Below the pieces are notes generated by a model, which saw nothing but the letters and a program-made list of their open reading frames with translations, made no database searches and was not told the DNA's origin. This document shows, one piece after another, positions 25,858 to 32,760 of a stretch of 36,307 nt of DNA (its first letter is position 1; each line of letters starts with the position of its first letter). Made by a program: the position numbers and the translations under genes. This stretch comes from a virus, in the IMG/VR virus record IMGVR_UViG_3300028417_000013, positions 1 through 36,307 of that record; one strand, 5' to 3'.

Positions 25858-26031
25858 TTAACCCTCCGCATTTACGGCTTCACAAGCTGCTTTTGCTGTT
25901 TGTAGTGCGTGAACTACACTATTTGATAAATTTCTATGCTCTTCCTCGCCTTTACTCTTTAACCATTCATGAAGATCAGTCGGGCAATGAAAGCCTATAT
26001 ATTTCTTGGGATTTTCTGTTTGATTTGACAT
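25858..26031 (-). CDS. Ribbon-helix-helix (Arc/CopG-type) regulator
   Basis: A 57-residue protein starting at 26031 with a strong AAAGGAGA site. It has a short N-terminal strand (KKYIGFHCP), then two helices (DLHEWLKSKGEEE and LSNSVVHALQTAKAA) separated by RN, the compact RHH layout. Such dimers read DNA with the N-terminal strand. It is the first gene leftward from the divergent control region and is the only transcription regulator candidate in the window besides a winged-helix protein. It likely controls the rightward promoter, where an operator-like motif lies. Confidence 0.7.
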   Translation of the reverse strand: MSNQTENPKKYIGFHCPTDLHEWLKSKGEEEHRNLSNSVVHALQTAKAACEAVNAEG

Positions 26032-26102
26032 TAATTTGTCTCCTTTCAGTATCAGAATTACACAAAGGAGATTTTAAGGCAACAAAAAAGATAAAAAAAG
26101 AT

Positions 26103-26145
26103 TTGACATCCAACTCATGTTGTTTTACTGTTGTTACATAGAGTT
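26103..26145 (+). promoter_or_regulatory. Rightward early promoter with operator-like repeats
   Basis: TTGACA (26103-26108) and TACTGT (26126-26131) are 17 nt apart. The -10 region lies in ATGTTGTTTTACTGTTGTT (26117-26135), which has two TGTTGTT units 11 nt apart. A flanking inverted repeat runs AACTCATGT (26112-26120) / ACATAGAGTT (26136-26145, one-base bulge). The same motif recurs at the second promoter near 27841. It starts the + strand operon and is a candidate operator for the ribbon-helix-helix protein. Confidence 0.65.
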
Positions 26146-26161
26146 AATAAAGGAAGCAATA

Positions 26162-26317
26162 ATGTTAAATAAAAACTACCCATACAAACCACAAAGATCG
26201 TTTTATGACTTCACTAATATGACGGATGCGCAGATTGAGCGTGAAATTGAAGTACAGCGAGCAGAATTTGGGCGTATTATCTCAAATGTGGTGAAATTCC
26301 CAACAAAAGGAGAATAA
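26162..26317 (+). CDS. Small hypothetical early protein
   Basis: A 51-residue protein starting at 26162 (AAAGGAAG upstream), not at the earlier in-frame codon at 26117 which overlaps the promoter. The sequence is hydrophilic (MTDAQIEREIEVQRAEFG) and probably helical. First gene of the rightward operon; function unknown, perhaps a host-takeover peptide. Confidence 0.6.
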   Translation: MLNKNYPYKPQRSFYDFTNMTDAQIEREIEVQRAEFGRIISNVVKFPTKGE

Positions 26318-26320
26318 ATC

Positions 26321-26608
26321 ATGTCTATAGAATCATGCAGATGCGGCGCAGCGGTCGATACAGATGAAGACGAGCTTGCGTATATAGTAACGTTGGAAAA
26401 TTACGAGGAAATAAAACTTGATTATTGTCTTTGTGAATATTGTCGCGATGAGTTCGTGTCGTTAATGGAAGTTAAAGAAAAAACAGATCAATTTGTTCAG
26501 GACATCTTTGACCATGTTAGTAGCGTTGGTCGCGTGGACTTTTTAGCTGATCTTTATGAGTTCCGCAGAAATATTGAAGATAAAATCAATCCAAAGAAAG
26601 GGGAATAG
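26321..26608 (+). CDS. Small Cys-rich protein, possible zinc ribbon
   Basis: A 95-residue acidic protein. Cys pairs CRC (residues 6-8) and CLCEYC (around 36-41) could bind one zinc. The remainder is helical (VKEKTDQFVQDIFDHV; FLADLYEFRRNIEDKI). It lies 3 nt after the previous gene. Function unknown. Confidence 0.6.
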   Translation: MSIESCRCGAAVDTDEDELAYIVTLENYEEIKLDYCLCEYCRDEFVSLMEVKEKTDQFVQDIFDHVSSVGRVDFLADLYEFRRNIEDKINPKKGE

Positions 26609-26610
26609 TC

Positions 26611-26925
26611 ATGTCAGAGCAAAAATATCTTTATTCAATTTATGAGATTTCAGAAGTTAAGCCAGGCGCAGAGTCAGGGCTAGGAGATTGTATTTGTGAA
26701 GAATACAATAGAGATGAGGTTATCAAAAAAGCCGTTGATTACTTCGAGCAAAATTCTGTCGATAACATGGAATTTGGCGAAGGCGCGCTGGACGTTAAGC
26801 TTATTATTCACGACGAAAAAACTGAAAACGAAACGATCGAAGATTTAACGATCGAATGGCTTGCCGAAGACGACGGATATGACGGCGGTGCTTTCGATTG
26901 CAACACATCAAGAGGGGTTAAATAA
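26611..26925 (+). CDS. Small acidic hypothetical protein
   Basis: A 104-residue, strongly acidic protein (MSEQKYLYSIYEISEVK; later EDDGYDGGAF). Strands and helices alternate. Acidic early phage proteins can mimic DNA and block host nucleases, but no specific family is recognised and that idea is speculation. Its start is 2 nt after the previous stop with a GGGGAATAG site. Confidence 0.6.
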   Translation: MSEQKYLYSIYEISEVKPGAESGLGDCICEEYNRDEVIKKAVDYFEQNSVDNMEFGEGALDVKLIIHDEKTENETIEDLTIEWLAEDDGYDGGAFDCNTSRGVK

Positions 26926-27063
26926 ATGTTTAACCAAATATACAAAACAAACGCGATGATCGCTGACAGCTTAAAGGCGCATCACGCAGCCATCAAATGG
27001 AATTCTTACCTAAGTATGCTTTATGTCTGCGCAGCCGTTGCAATCGGGGGGGTGGTTCTATGA
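26926..27063 (+). CDS. Tiny membrane peptide
   Basis: A 45-residue ORF starting directly after the previous stop (AGAGGGGTT upstream) and overlapping the next gene by 4 nt. The last 18 residues (LSMLYVCAAVAIGGVVL) form a likely transmembrane helix. Tight spacing on both sides supports it as real. Function unknown. Confidence 0.5.
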   Translation: MFNQIYKTNAMIADSLKAHHAAIKWNSYLSMLYVCAAVAIGGVVL

Positions 27064-27320
27064 CAACATGCACACGATGTGAAAACACAGGTTTTTTAAA
27101 TCTTCACCAAATGAACAACGAAGATTTAAGGCAAATGGATATTGCTAAAGACCCGCAAGAATTTGTTTTAGGGTGGATAAAAAGGAACTCTGGTCATGAC
27201 ATCCAGGTGTGCGATTGCTGCGGCGATGGCGAAGGATGGTATGGAGTCCAAGGGGAACATTACAAAGGCGAATGCCAAAGCGTCTATGATTACAACGGCG
27301 GACTTTGCGAGTGTCACTAA
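27060..27320 (+). CDS. Small zinc-ribbon protein (DnaJ-type CxxC)
   Basis: An 86-residue protein with CTRCENTGFLN at residues 4-14 (a CxxCxxTGFxx knuckle like DnaJ zinc repeats), later CDCCGDGEGWYG and C-terminal CQ and CECH. It could bind one or two zinc ions. The start at 27060 (ATGA overlap with the upstream gene) is chosen over 26997. Function unknown; possibly a protein- or nucleic acid-binding factor. Confidence 0.6.
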   Translation: MTTCTRCENTGFLNLHQMNNEDLRQMDIAKDPQEFVLGWIKRNSGHDIQVCDCCGDGEGWYGVQGEHYKGECQSVYDYNGGLCECH

Positions 27321-27832
27321 TGAAAAGTAAAATGCCACCAAAGGGCGCAGGGAGATCGGATATTTTCTATACTCCTGAATCGGCCATACTCCCAGTTATT
27401 GAGTACATCCCTAAAGGATTCAAGATATGGGAATGTGCGCAGGGCGAAGGGTATATGGTTGATGTTTTTAGAAGCCATGGATTTGATTGTATAGGTACGG
27501 ATGAAACAGAAGGATTTGATTTTTTAGACACTTTTTCTTCTGCGCTAGTAGGTGATTTTGATTGCATCATAACTAACCCACCTTACAGCATCAAAGATAA
27601 GTTTTTAGAGCGTTGCTACGATATAGGAAAGCCATTTGCTCTTTTGATGCCAATTACAGCACTAGGAGAGCAGGCGAGGGTGAAAATGTATAAAGATCAT
27701 GGAATAGAGATACTGCTTCTACCTAAACGAGTTGATTTTATAACGCCATCAGGCGAGGGGCAAGGCGCTTGGTTTTATTGTGCTTGGTTTTGCTGGAAAT
27801 TACTCCCTGAACAAATTAATTTTGCCGATTGA
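27320..27832 (+). CDS. Phage DNA adenine N6-methyltransferase-like protein
   Basis: A 170-residue protein. Motif I is ECAQGEG (residues 38-44), followed by an acidic strand end (IGTDETEGFDF), motif IV TNPPY (85-89), and a helical-beta core ending in GAWFYCAWF. This is the short, single-domain SAM-dependent N6-adenine methyltransferase fold. There is no separate target-recognition domain, so specificity is probably low or set by loops. It starts with ATG at 27320, overlapping the previous stop by one base (TAATG). It may protect phage DNA from host restriction. Confidence 0.82.
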   Translation: MKSKMPPKGAGRSDIFYTPESAILPVIEYIPKGFKIWECAQGEGYMVDVFRSHGFDCIGTDETEGFDFLDTFSSALVGDFDCIITNPPYSIKDKFLERCYDIGKPFALLMPITALGEQARVKMYKDHGIEILLLPKRVDFITPSGEGQGAWFYCAWFCWKLLPEQINFAD

Positions 27833-27860
27833 CATTGTTTCAATGTTGCTTTAACGTTGT
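27829..27860 (+). promoter_or_regulatory. Second rightward promoter with the shared motif
   Basis: TTGACA (27829-27834) and TAACGT (27852-27857) are 17 nt apart. The flanking ATGTTGCTTTAACGTTGTT (27843-27861) matches the first promoter's motif at 16 of 19 bases, with TTGACAT at the same distance. It overlaps the methyltransferase stop codon and drives the recombination genes. Confidence 0.6.
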
Positions 27861-27883
27861 TTTTATAAACCCAAAAGGAGACT

Positions 27884-28156
27884 ATGACTACCAATACCGA
27901 AGAAAACAAAGAGCTTATTGTAATCAACAACGATTTCAAACCTATTGAAGTTTTCAGTGCCGCAAAAGGGCTTGATCCAATTATCGAACAGATCCGCCAA
28001 AAGGTTAAATCAGAGATTTTCGATGTAACAACCGAGGCCGGACGTAAAAGAATGGGTTCTGTCGCTCGTCAAATTGGCTCGTCAAAATGTAAGCTGGAAA
28101 AAATGGCGAAAGAATTAACAGAAGACTGGCGCACAGAAACAATATCCGCAACGTAA
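27884..28156 (+). CDS. Shortened phage protein (N-terminal domain only)
   Basis: A 90-residue protein. FDVTTEAGRKRMGSVARQIGSSKCKLEKMAKELTEDW matches the N-terminal domain of a common phage protein (DUF1351-like class) that is usually over 200 residues and continues into a coiled coil after this point. Here it stops with TETISAT. A good AAAAGGAGA site and promoter lie upstream. It may be a functional minimal form or the truncated remnant of a longer gene. Such proteins lie beside recombination genes, as here with Erf. Confidence 0.6.
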   Translation: MTTNTEENKELIVINNDFKPIEVFSAAKGLDPIIEQIRQKVKSEIFDVTTEAGRKRMGSVARQIGSSKCKLEKMAKELTEDWRTETISAT

Positions 28157-28191
28157 AAATTAACTATTAACCAACTGAAAAGGAAAAAACT

Positions 28192-28995
28192 ATGGAAAAT
28201 ACACCATCAAATACAGGCGAAAAACAGGAAGTTTTTATCCCTCCTGAACCAGAAACACCAACGCAGCAAGTCGTTGTTGTTGGCACAGCCGAACAGCAGA
28301 TGATACAAAGCATCGCGACAATGGTTTCAGACCCAGCGTGTGACGTAGATAAGATGGGAAGAATGCTGAATATCCAAATAACTATGATGGATAGGCAAGC
28401 CAAGATGGACTTCGATCAAGCCCTAGCACGTGTTCAAGCTGATATGCCACGCATCACAGAAAAGGGAGCCATCAAAAACAAAGCTGGTTTCGTAACTGCG
28501 ACGTACTTGAAATATGAAGACATTGACCGAGAGATACGCCCACGCTTGCAGAAGGAAGGTTTTTCGCTCATGCACACCCGATCAGAGGTGAACAACAAAA
28601 TGGTTGTCAAGACGACCTTAAAGCACAAGGCTGGACATGAAGAAGCTGTCGAAATGCCACTTCCTTATGATGCGCCAAACGCCATGAAGAACGCAGTGCA
28701 AGCTGCCGTTTCTACATTCTCATACGGAAAGCGCGTCAATGTCTGTTCTCTTCTTAATATTGTGGCACAGGGCGAAGATGATGATGGCCAGATGGCAGAG
28801 GCAAATCCAATCACAGATGAACAGGCAGCCGAAATAAAACAAAGCCTTCAACGCCTGTTTGAAGCTGGAAAGAACGTCGATACCCGCAAGTTCTTGAACT
28901 ATATCGGAGCTGATACCGTTGACGAAATCCCCGCATCAAAATTTGAAGATGCTATTGCACTTTTGAAGCGCAAAGAAGGCGAAGGTGAAGCATGA
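28192..28995 (+). CDS. Erf-family single-strand annealing protein
   Basis: A 267-residue protein. The core is FDQALARVQADMPRITEKGAIKN...KYEDIDREIRPRLQKEGFSLMHTRSE, then AVQAAVSTFSYGKRVNVCSLLNIVA, typical of Erf proteins. These form rings and anneal complementary single strands. It has a Pro-rich N-terminal arm of about 40 residues and a C-terminal helical domain (after residue 205) that may bind host SSB. The start has an AAAAGGAA site. It works with the YqaJ exonuclease two genes downstream; an HNH gene lies between them. Confidence 0.9.
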   Translation: MENTPSNTGEKQEVFIPPEPETPTQQVVVVGTAEQQMIQSIATMVSDPACDVDKMGRMLNIQITMMDRQAKMDFDQALARVQADMPRITEKGAIKNKAGFVTATYLKYEDIDREIRPRLQKEGFSLMHTRSEVNNKMVVKTTLKHKAGHEEAVEMPLPYDAPNAMKNAVQAAVSTFSYGKRVNVCSLLNIVAQGEDDDGQMAEANPITDEQAAEIKQSLQRLFEAGKNVDTRKFLNYIGADTVDEIPASKFEDAIALLKRKEGEGEA

Positions 28996-29462
28996 TTGTA
29001 AAGATGGGTCAGGAAAAATCTATGATTATCGATGATTGCGATTATCATTTAATAAAAGATCATACATGGTCTTATGATGGGAGATACGCGAGATCAACAC
29101 GTCGTACTAAACGAAAATATGCGCATCGATTGATAATGAAAGCAAATAAAGGGCAGATGATAGATCATATAAATGGCGATAAGCTGGACAATCGAAGGGA
29201 GAACTTACGCTTTTGCAGCCGACACCAGAATGCAGCAAACATGCAGAAAATGCGCGGCGGTTCAAGTAAATTTAAAGGAGTTTCTTTTGATAAAACTACA
29301 CAAAATTGGCGCGCAAAAATAGGATTTCATGGTAAAAGTTTATGCGCCGGCAGACATGAAACACAAACAAAAGCTGCCTTAGCTTACAACAAAAAGGCTT
29401 TAGAATTATTTGGTAAATTTGCACATTTAAACGAGGTAAAAAACGATGACTTTACATTTTAA
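28992..29462 (+). CDS. HNH homing-type endonuclease with AP2 DNA-binding domain
   Basis: A 156-residue protein. HRLIMKANKGQMIDHINGDKLDNRRENLRFC is a classical HNH motif (DH-NGDKLDNRRxNLR). The C-terminal half, KFKGVSFDKTTQNWRAKIGF...KKALELFGKFA, is an AP2 domain as in phage homing nucleases. It starts in an ATGA overlap with the Erf stop and ends 17 nt inside the exonuclease start. It sits between two partner genes, Erf and YqaJ, in a typical free-standing homing site. It probably spreads by cutting related phages. Confidence 0.88.
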   Translation: MIVKMGQEKSMIIDDCDYHLIKDHTWSYDGRYARSTRRTKRKYAHRLIMKANKGQMIDHINGDKLDNRRENLRFCSRHQNAANMQKMRGGSSKFKGVSFDKTTQNWRAKIGFHGKSLCAGRHETQTKAALAYNKKALELFGKFAHLNEVKNDDFTF

Positions 29463-30168
29463 TATTATACAGAACACTTCATCTTGGATGGATGCGCGGG
29501 GAGGACTCGCCACCTCGTCGGCCTTTGGGAGAATTATTACGCCATCGGGAAATAAAAGCACCCAGATGGACGACTATGCAACGCAAGTCGCTCTAGAATT
29601 GGTTCTTGGAAGGTCAATTGATCGAGATATAAGCAATATGTATCAAATACAATGGGGGAATGAATACGAGGGGAAGGCGGCGGATTTGTATCAATTCGAA
29701 ACTGGATACGATCTTGAACATGGCGGGTTTTTCTGTGATGACCACTTCAAGCGCGGTGCGTCTCCTGATGCTATTGTGATAGAGAACGGCGAACAGATAG
29801 GGTTAGTTGAGATTAAATGCCCTGAAAATCCAATAAAACACGGCGGATTCATGTTCAAGAGAACGATCAACAAAACATACAAACCGCAGCTATTCGGACA
29901 AATGATTATCACGGGCTTTGAATGGGTGGACTATTTTTCTTTCTATCCAGAGCTTCCACACGTGAAGATCCGCACAAGAAAGGAATCTGACATGGAGTTC
30001 TATCGTAAACTTGAGAGTTTACTTGATGAATTTGCGGATTTGGTTCAAGAAAAGCTCGAATCTATGGTGAGATGCGGACATATCAATGAAGTGCCTGTTA
30101 AATTTATTGAGCCTACAAAAGAAACCATCAAACCAGACGTTCCAAACGACGTTCTAATGGGTGGGTAA
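29446..30168 (+). CDS. YqaJ-type (lambda-exonuclease-like) recombination exonuclease
   Basis: A 240-residue protein with the PD-(D/E)xK core: WGNEYE (Glu75), GASPDAIV (Asp108) and VEIKCP (Glu122, Lys124). This matches YqaJ/lambda Exo active sites. It resects double-strand ends 5' to 3' for annealing by Erf. The ATG overlaps the end of the HNH gene by 17 nt. The C-terminal helical part ends with a short tail. Family assignment is firm. Confidence 0.92.
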   Translation: MTLHFNIIQNTSSWMDARGGLATSSAFGRIITPSGNKSTQMDDYATQVALELVLGRSIDRDISNMYQIQWGNEYEGKAADLYQFETGYDLEHGGFFCDDHFKRGASPDAIVIENGEQIGLVEIKCPENPIKHGGFMFKRTINKTYKPQLFGQMIITGFEWVDYFSFYPELPHVKIRTRKESDMEFYRKLESLLDEFADLVQEKLESMVRCGHINEVPVKFIEPTKETIKPDVPNDVLMGG

Positions 30169-30169
30169 C

Positions 30170-30451
30170 ATGGATTATTATTTCAACCCAGCCACAGAAA
30201 AACATTTCCCCGATATGATGATCGGGTGGCCGCAATATCACAACGACAACCAAAAGGAAAATAAACAAATGCCCGACAAAAAGAAAAATAAGACGTGGGA
30301 GGACGCCATACAAGCAGCCGTAGAACATCATCAAGATATCATCAAAGACATGGTCAACATAATTAAACAGCAATCGGAAATTATCGAAATCCATGCCTCA
30401 AAAATTAGAACCCTAGAAGAATTTCAGGCGGTGGAAAATGTCACAAACTAA
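30170..30451 (+). CDS. Hypothetical protein with coiled coil
   Basis: Starting at ATG 30170, this is about 93 residues. An aromatic N-terminus (MDYYFNPATEKHFPDMMIGWPQY) is followed by a basic patch and a helix (AAVEHHQDIIKDMVNIIKQQSEIIEIHASKI). An alternative start at 30270 with AAAAGGAAA upstream would give only the helical part. It overlaps the following gene by 14 nt. No family recognised. Confidence 0.5.
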   Translation: MDYYFNPATEKHFPDMMIGWPQYHNDNQKENKQMPDKKKNKTWEDAIQAAVEHHQDIIKDMVNIIKQQSEIIEIHASKIRTLEEFQAVENVTN

Positions 30452-30701
30452 CCACACAAGGACGCAAGAACTTTCTTCGATGGCATTATTTGGCTTAGAA
30501 ACAAAACTTCGCAAGTACCTCACGGAGAAATTTCAAGCAGAAATAAATAAAAAGGTCGATGAATTAGTCGGGCAATTTATGTCTGAATTCTCCGTGAATG
30601 CAGAAAGCGCACTAGATGTCTATAAAAACGAAACAATAGTCGTCGTAAAAACATTTTTTAACAATGAGGAGCAATCGAAAGATGGAAAACACACAGAATA
30701 A
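30438..30701 (+). CDS. Hypothetical helical protein
   Basis: An 87-residue protein, mostly helical (LETKLRKYLTEKFQAEINKKVDELVGQFMSEF). It overlaps genes at both ends, which supports translation. No recognised family; perhaps a small oligomeric or nucleoprotein factor. Confidence 0.5.
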   Translation: MSQTNHTRTQELSSMALFGLETKLRKYLTEKFQAEINKKVDELVGQFMSEFSVNAESALDVYKNETIVVVKTFFNNEEQSKDGKHTE

Positions 30702-31170
30702 AATGGAAGTTATCTACAACAAGAGACCGCCGAACTTTGATGTAATTGTCAAAGCCTTTCCAATGGCTGCGAACGATGGAGTGGTCTTTGCTTATGGTGA
30801 CGAAATTTACGTTCCTAGCGGTAAAGAATTAACCCACCACTTAAAAGTTCATGAAGCCACACACGGCATCCGCCAAAAAGAATTTGGGCTTGATGAATGG
30901 TGGCAACGCTACATAGAAGACGAAGCCTTTCGATATTATGAAGAGCTTGTCGCGCACTTTTCTGAATATATGTCGATGATCTCTGAAAACGATGTTCGCC
31001 CATATCGCAGGAAATGCATGGGTTTTATAGCCCAGAAGCTCGCACACCCTCTATATGGGTGCAAAGGCGGGGCTGCAAAAGCTAAGCGGGATCTAAAAAG
31101 CATGGAACGTGAATATCGTGAAGGCAAAGGAACTTCTGAAACTGGCGCACAAGGAAAAAGTTGTGGATAA
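30682..31170 (+). CDS. Zincin-like putative metalloprotease (HExxH)
   Basis: A protein of 162 residues starting MENTQNKMEVIYNK (GAGGAG upstream). It contains HEATH (residues 57-61), a HExxH zinc site, in the context LKVHEATHGIRQKEFG. A further Glu lies about 27 residues later (YYEELVAHFSEY, Glu87/88), where a third ligand would be expected. Other helices are rich in aromatic residues. Unusual for a phage early gene, it may cleave a host factor or process a phage protein. The fold is inferred from motif spacing only. Confidence 0.55.
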   Translation: MENTQNKMEVIYNKRPPNFDVIVKAFPMAANDGVVFAYGDEIYVPSGKELTHHLKVHEATHGIRQKEFGLDEWWQRYIEDEAFRYYEELVAHFSEYMSMISENDVRPYRRKCMGFIAQKLAHPLYGCKGGAAKAKRDLKSMEREYREGKGTSETGAQGKSCG

Positions 31171-31516
31171 CAAAATAATATATTTAACGCAAGGCTTCGT
31201 CGCTATAGTGAGCGCAGCCGATCACGAAAAAATAAAAATATATATGTGGCATGTTCACAGGTCAGGGGGTAAAGGAAAGAAGCTCGGCAATCCTTACGCC
31301 AGAACAACAATCAGCGGAAAAAAGGTATATATGCATAGGCTTATTGCATCACCAGAAGATAATCTTCAAGTTGATCACCGTAACGGACAAACCCTTGATG
31401 ATCGCCGCGTTAACATTGAGCCAGTAGATAATAAAACCAACCAGCGCAGAAAAATAAAATATACAGGAGTTAGGACAAAAAAAGAAAAAACTACCTTGAC
31501 TTTAGACTTGTTTTAA
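31163..31516 (+). CDS. Second HNH endonuclease
   Basis: A protein of about 117 residues from GTG 31163 (AAGGAA 7 nt upstream); a longer frame from 31109 lacks a clear site. It has the IIYLTQGFVAIVSAADHEKI start and the MHRLIASPEDNLQVDHRNGQTLDDRRVNIEPV core typical of small phage HNH nucleases (DH-NG--LDDRRxN). It lacks the AP2 domain of the first HNH gene. It lies just after the zincin-like gene. Probably a mobile gene. Confidence 0.8.
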   Translation: MDNKIIYLTQGFVAIVSAADHEKIKIYMWHVHRSGGKGKKLGNPYARTTISGKKVYMHRLIASPEDNLQVDHRNGQTLDDRRVNIEPVDNKTNQRRKIKYTGVRTKKEKTTLTLDLF

Positions 31517-31569
31517 GCAACATTTAAACCACCACAAAGCAACCACTAACCAACAAAAGGACTAAGACT

Positions 31570-32142
31570 ATGAATAAAGAAAACCAAGAGCCGCAAAATT
31601 ATGAAGTTGAATCTGGTGTGACGGATATAACTGAAACAGTTTCCAGCGTAGCGCAAGAAACAATGGTTGGAGATCTGCGCGATGTTTGCTTACAGATAAT
31701 TCGCAACCCATCACTAACAGGCAAGGCATGGAAGGATATGAGCGAAGCACAACAGCGCGACGTAGCACAACAAATCACCGATCGCGTGTCGGATGCAGTC
31801 ATAAAATCTGTTCGGATAATCGCAGCTAACGGCCAACGTCAAATTATCGGAACACTTGAGCAGGTAACCAATAAAGACGGCATGAAGTCTGTTATCAAGA
31901 CAAGCGCACATGATGAGCTTCGCCACGAATTAAATGATGCTGTTGGAAGCTGTGTGGCAATCGTTTTAACTGGCGCGGAAGAATACATAGGCGTTGGTGA
32001 AAAAGTTAAGATCGATAAGGATCAGCCAGAGCTTATCGAAGACCTAGAAACAACGGAGGACGAAGCACATGACCCAGAAACAGGCGAGATCGAAGACCCT
32101 GAAATCGAAGCACTCGATCAAGAGTCGGCGAACTACACTTAA
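31570..32142 (+). CDS. Hypothetical early protein
   Basis: A 190-residue protein. An N-terminal acidic arm is followed by a globular part (VVGDLRDVCLQIIRNPS-like helix, SVRIIAANGQRQIIGTLEQVTNK, then SVIKTSAHDELRHELNDAVG and a VAIVLTG strand). The final 40 residues are acidic. A strong AAAAGGAC site and TTGACT upstream indicate expression. It often sits near recombination genes in similar phages, but no known function. It overlaps the next gene by 74 nt. Confidence 0.55.
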   Translation: MNKENQEPQNYEVESGVTDITETVSSVAQETMVGDLRDVCLQIIRNPSLTGKAWKDMSEAQQRDVAQQITDRVSDAVIKSVRIIAANGQRQIIGTLEQVTNKDGMKSVIKTSAHDELRHELNDAVGSCVAIVLTGAEEYIGVGEKVKIDKDQPELIEDLETTEDEAHDPETGEIEDPEIEALDQESANYT

Positions 32143-32371
32143 TCCTGCAAGGCTGGAACTGACGGAGGCGCAAACAGAGGTTTATAAAACCGTGCGCAGT
32201 CGTCAGGCGCTGGGTTTGACCACCACCAGCACAGATGTCACGAATGATCGTGGCTTAAAAGACCGCACTTCGACATACAGAGTTTTAAAATCTCTTATCG
32301 AGAAAGGCATAATACAAACTTACGGCGGCAAATATTACAAGCTCGCTGAACAAACTGAAAAGGAACTATGA
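32069..32371 (+). CDS. Winged-helix DNA-binding protein
   Basis: A 100-residue protein with a basic N-terminus (KTLKSKHSIKSRR) and a winged-helix core (LTEAQTEVYKTV, TSTDVTNDRGLKDRTSTYRVLKSLIEKGIIQTYGGKYYKL). The recognition helix would be DRTSTYRVLKSLIEKG. It could regulate phage or host transcription. A GGAGG site precedes the ATG, which lies inside the previous gene. Confidence 0.65.
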   Translation: MTQKQARSKTLKSKHSIKSRRTTLNPARLELTEAQTEVYKTVRSRQALGLTTTSTDVTNDRGLKDRTSTYRVLKSLIEKGIIQTYGGKYYKLAEQTEKEL

Positions 32372-32760
32372 CTATGACTATGACTATTAATGAATTAACA
32401 ATTGGCCAAGCAAAAGAGCTGACTGCACTTTTTGGTGGTAATCAAGCTGTCAATGATGGTTTGAATGACATGATCGGTGATAAAGTCATAATTAGGACTT
32501 ATTCTGCTGGCGTTTGGTTTGGTGTTTTATCAAAAAAAGCTGGCAATGAAGTTATTCTGTCTAATGCTAGGAGATTGTGGTACTGGAAGGCTAAAAAAGA
32601 AATTAGTTTAAGCTCGGTTGCCTTATATGGAATTGATGAAAGTGATAGCCGTATAGTCGTGCCAATTGATAGCGTATGGCTTGAAGCAATAGAAATAATC
32701 CCATGCTCTGATGCTTCTATAAAATCCATAGAAGGGGCTAAAAATGAGCAAGCTAGATAA
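32368..32760 (+). CDS. DUF6948-like phage protein
   Basis: A 130-residue protein. GDKVIIRTYSAGVWFGVLSKKAGNEVILSNARRLWYWKA...LSSVALYG, then SVWLEAIEIIPCSDASIKSIE, is the conserved pattern of a phage family often encoded next to Gly-rich repeat proteins. The beta-rich fold has no known activity. The start ATGACTATGACTATGACTATT contains three tandem ATGACT units (MTMTMTIN), so initiation may occur at several codons. It overlaps the previous gene by 4 nt. Confidence 0.7.
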   Translation: MTMTMTINELTIGQAKELTALFGGNQAVNDGLNDMIGDKVIIRTYSAGVWFGVLSKKAGNEVILSNARRLWYWKAKKEISLSSVALYGIDESDSRIVVPIDSVWLEAIEIIPCSDASIKSIEGAKNEQAR

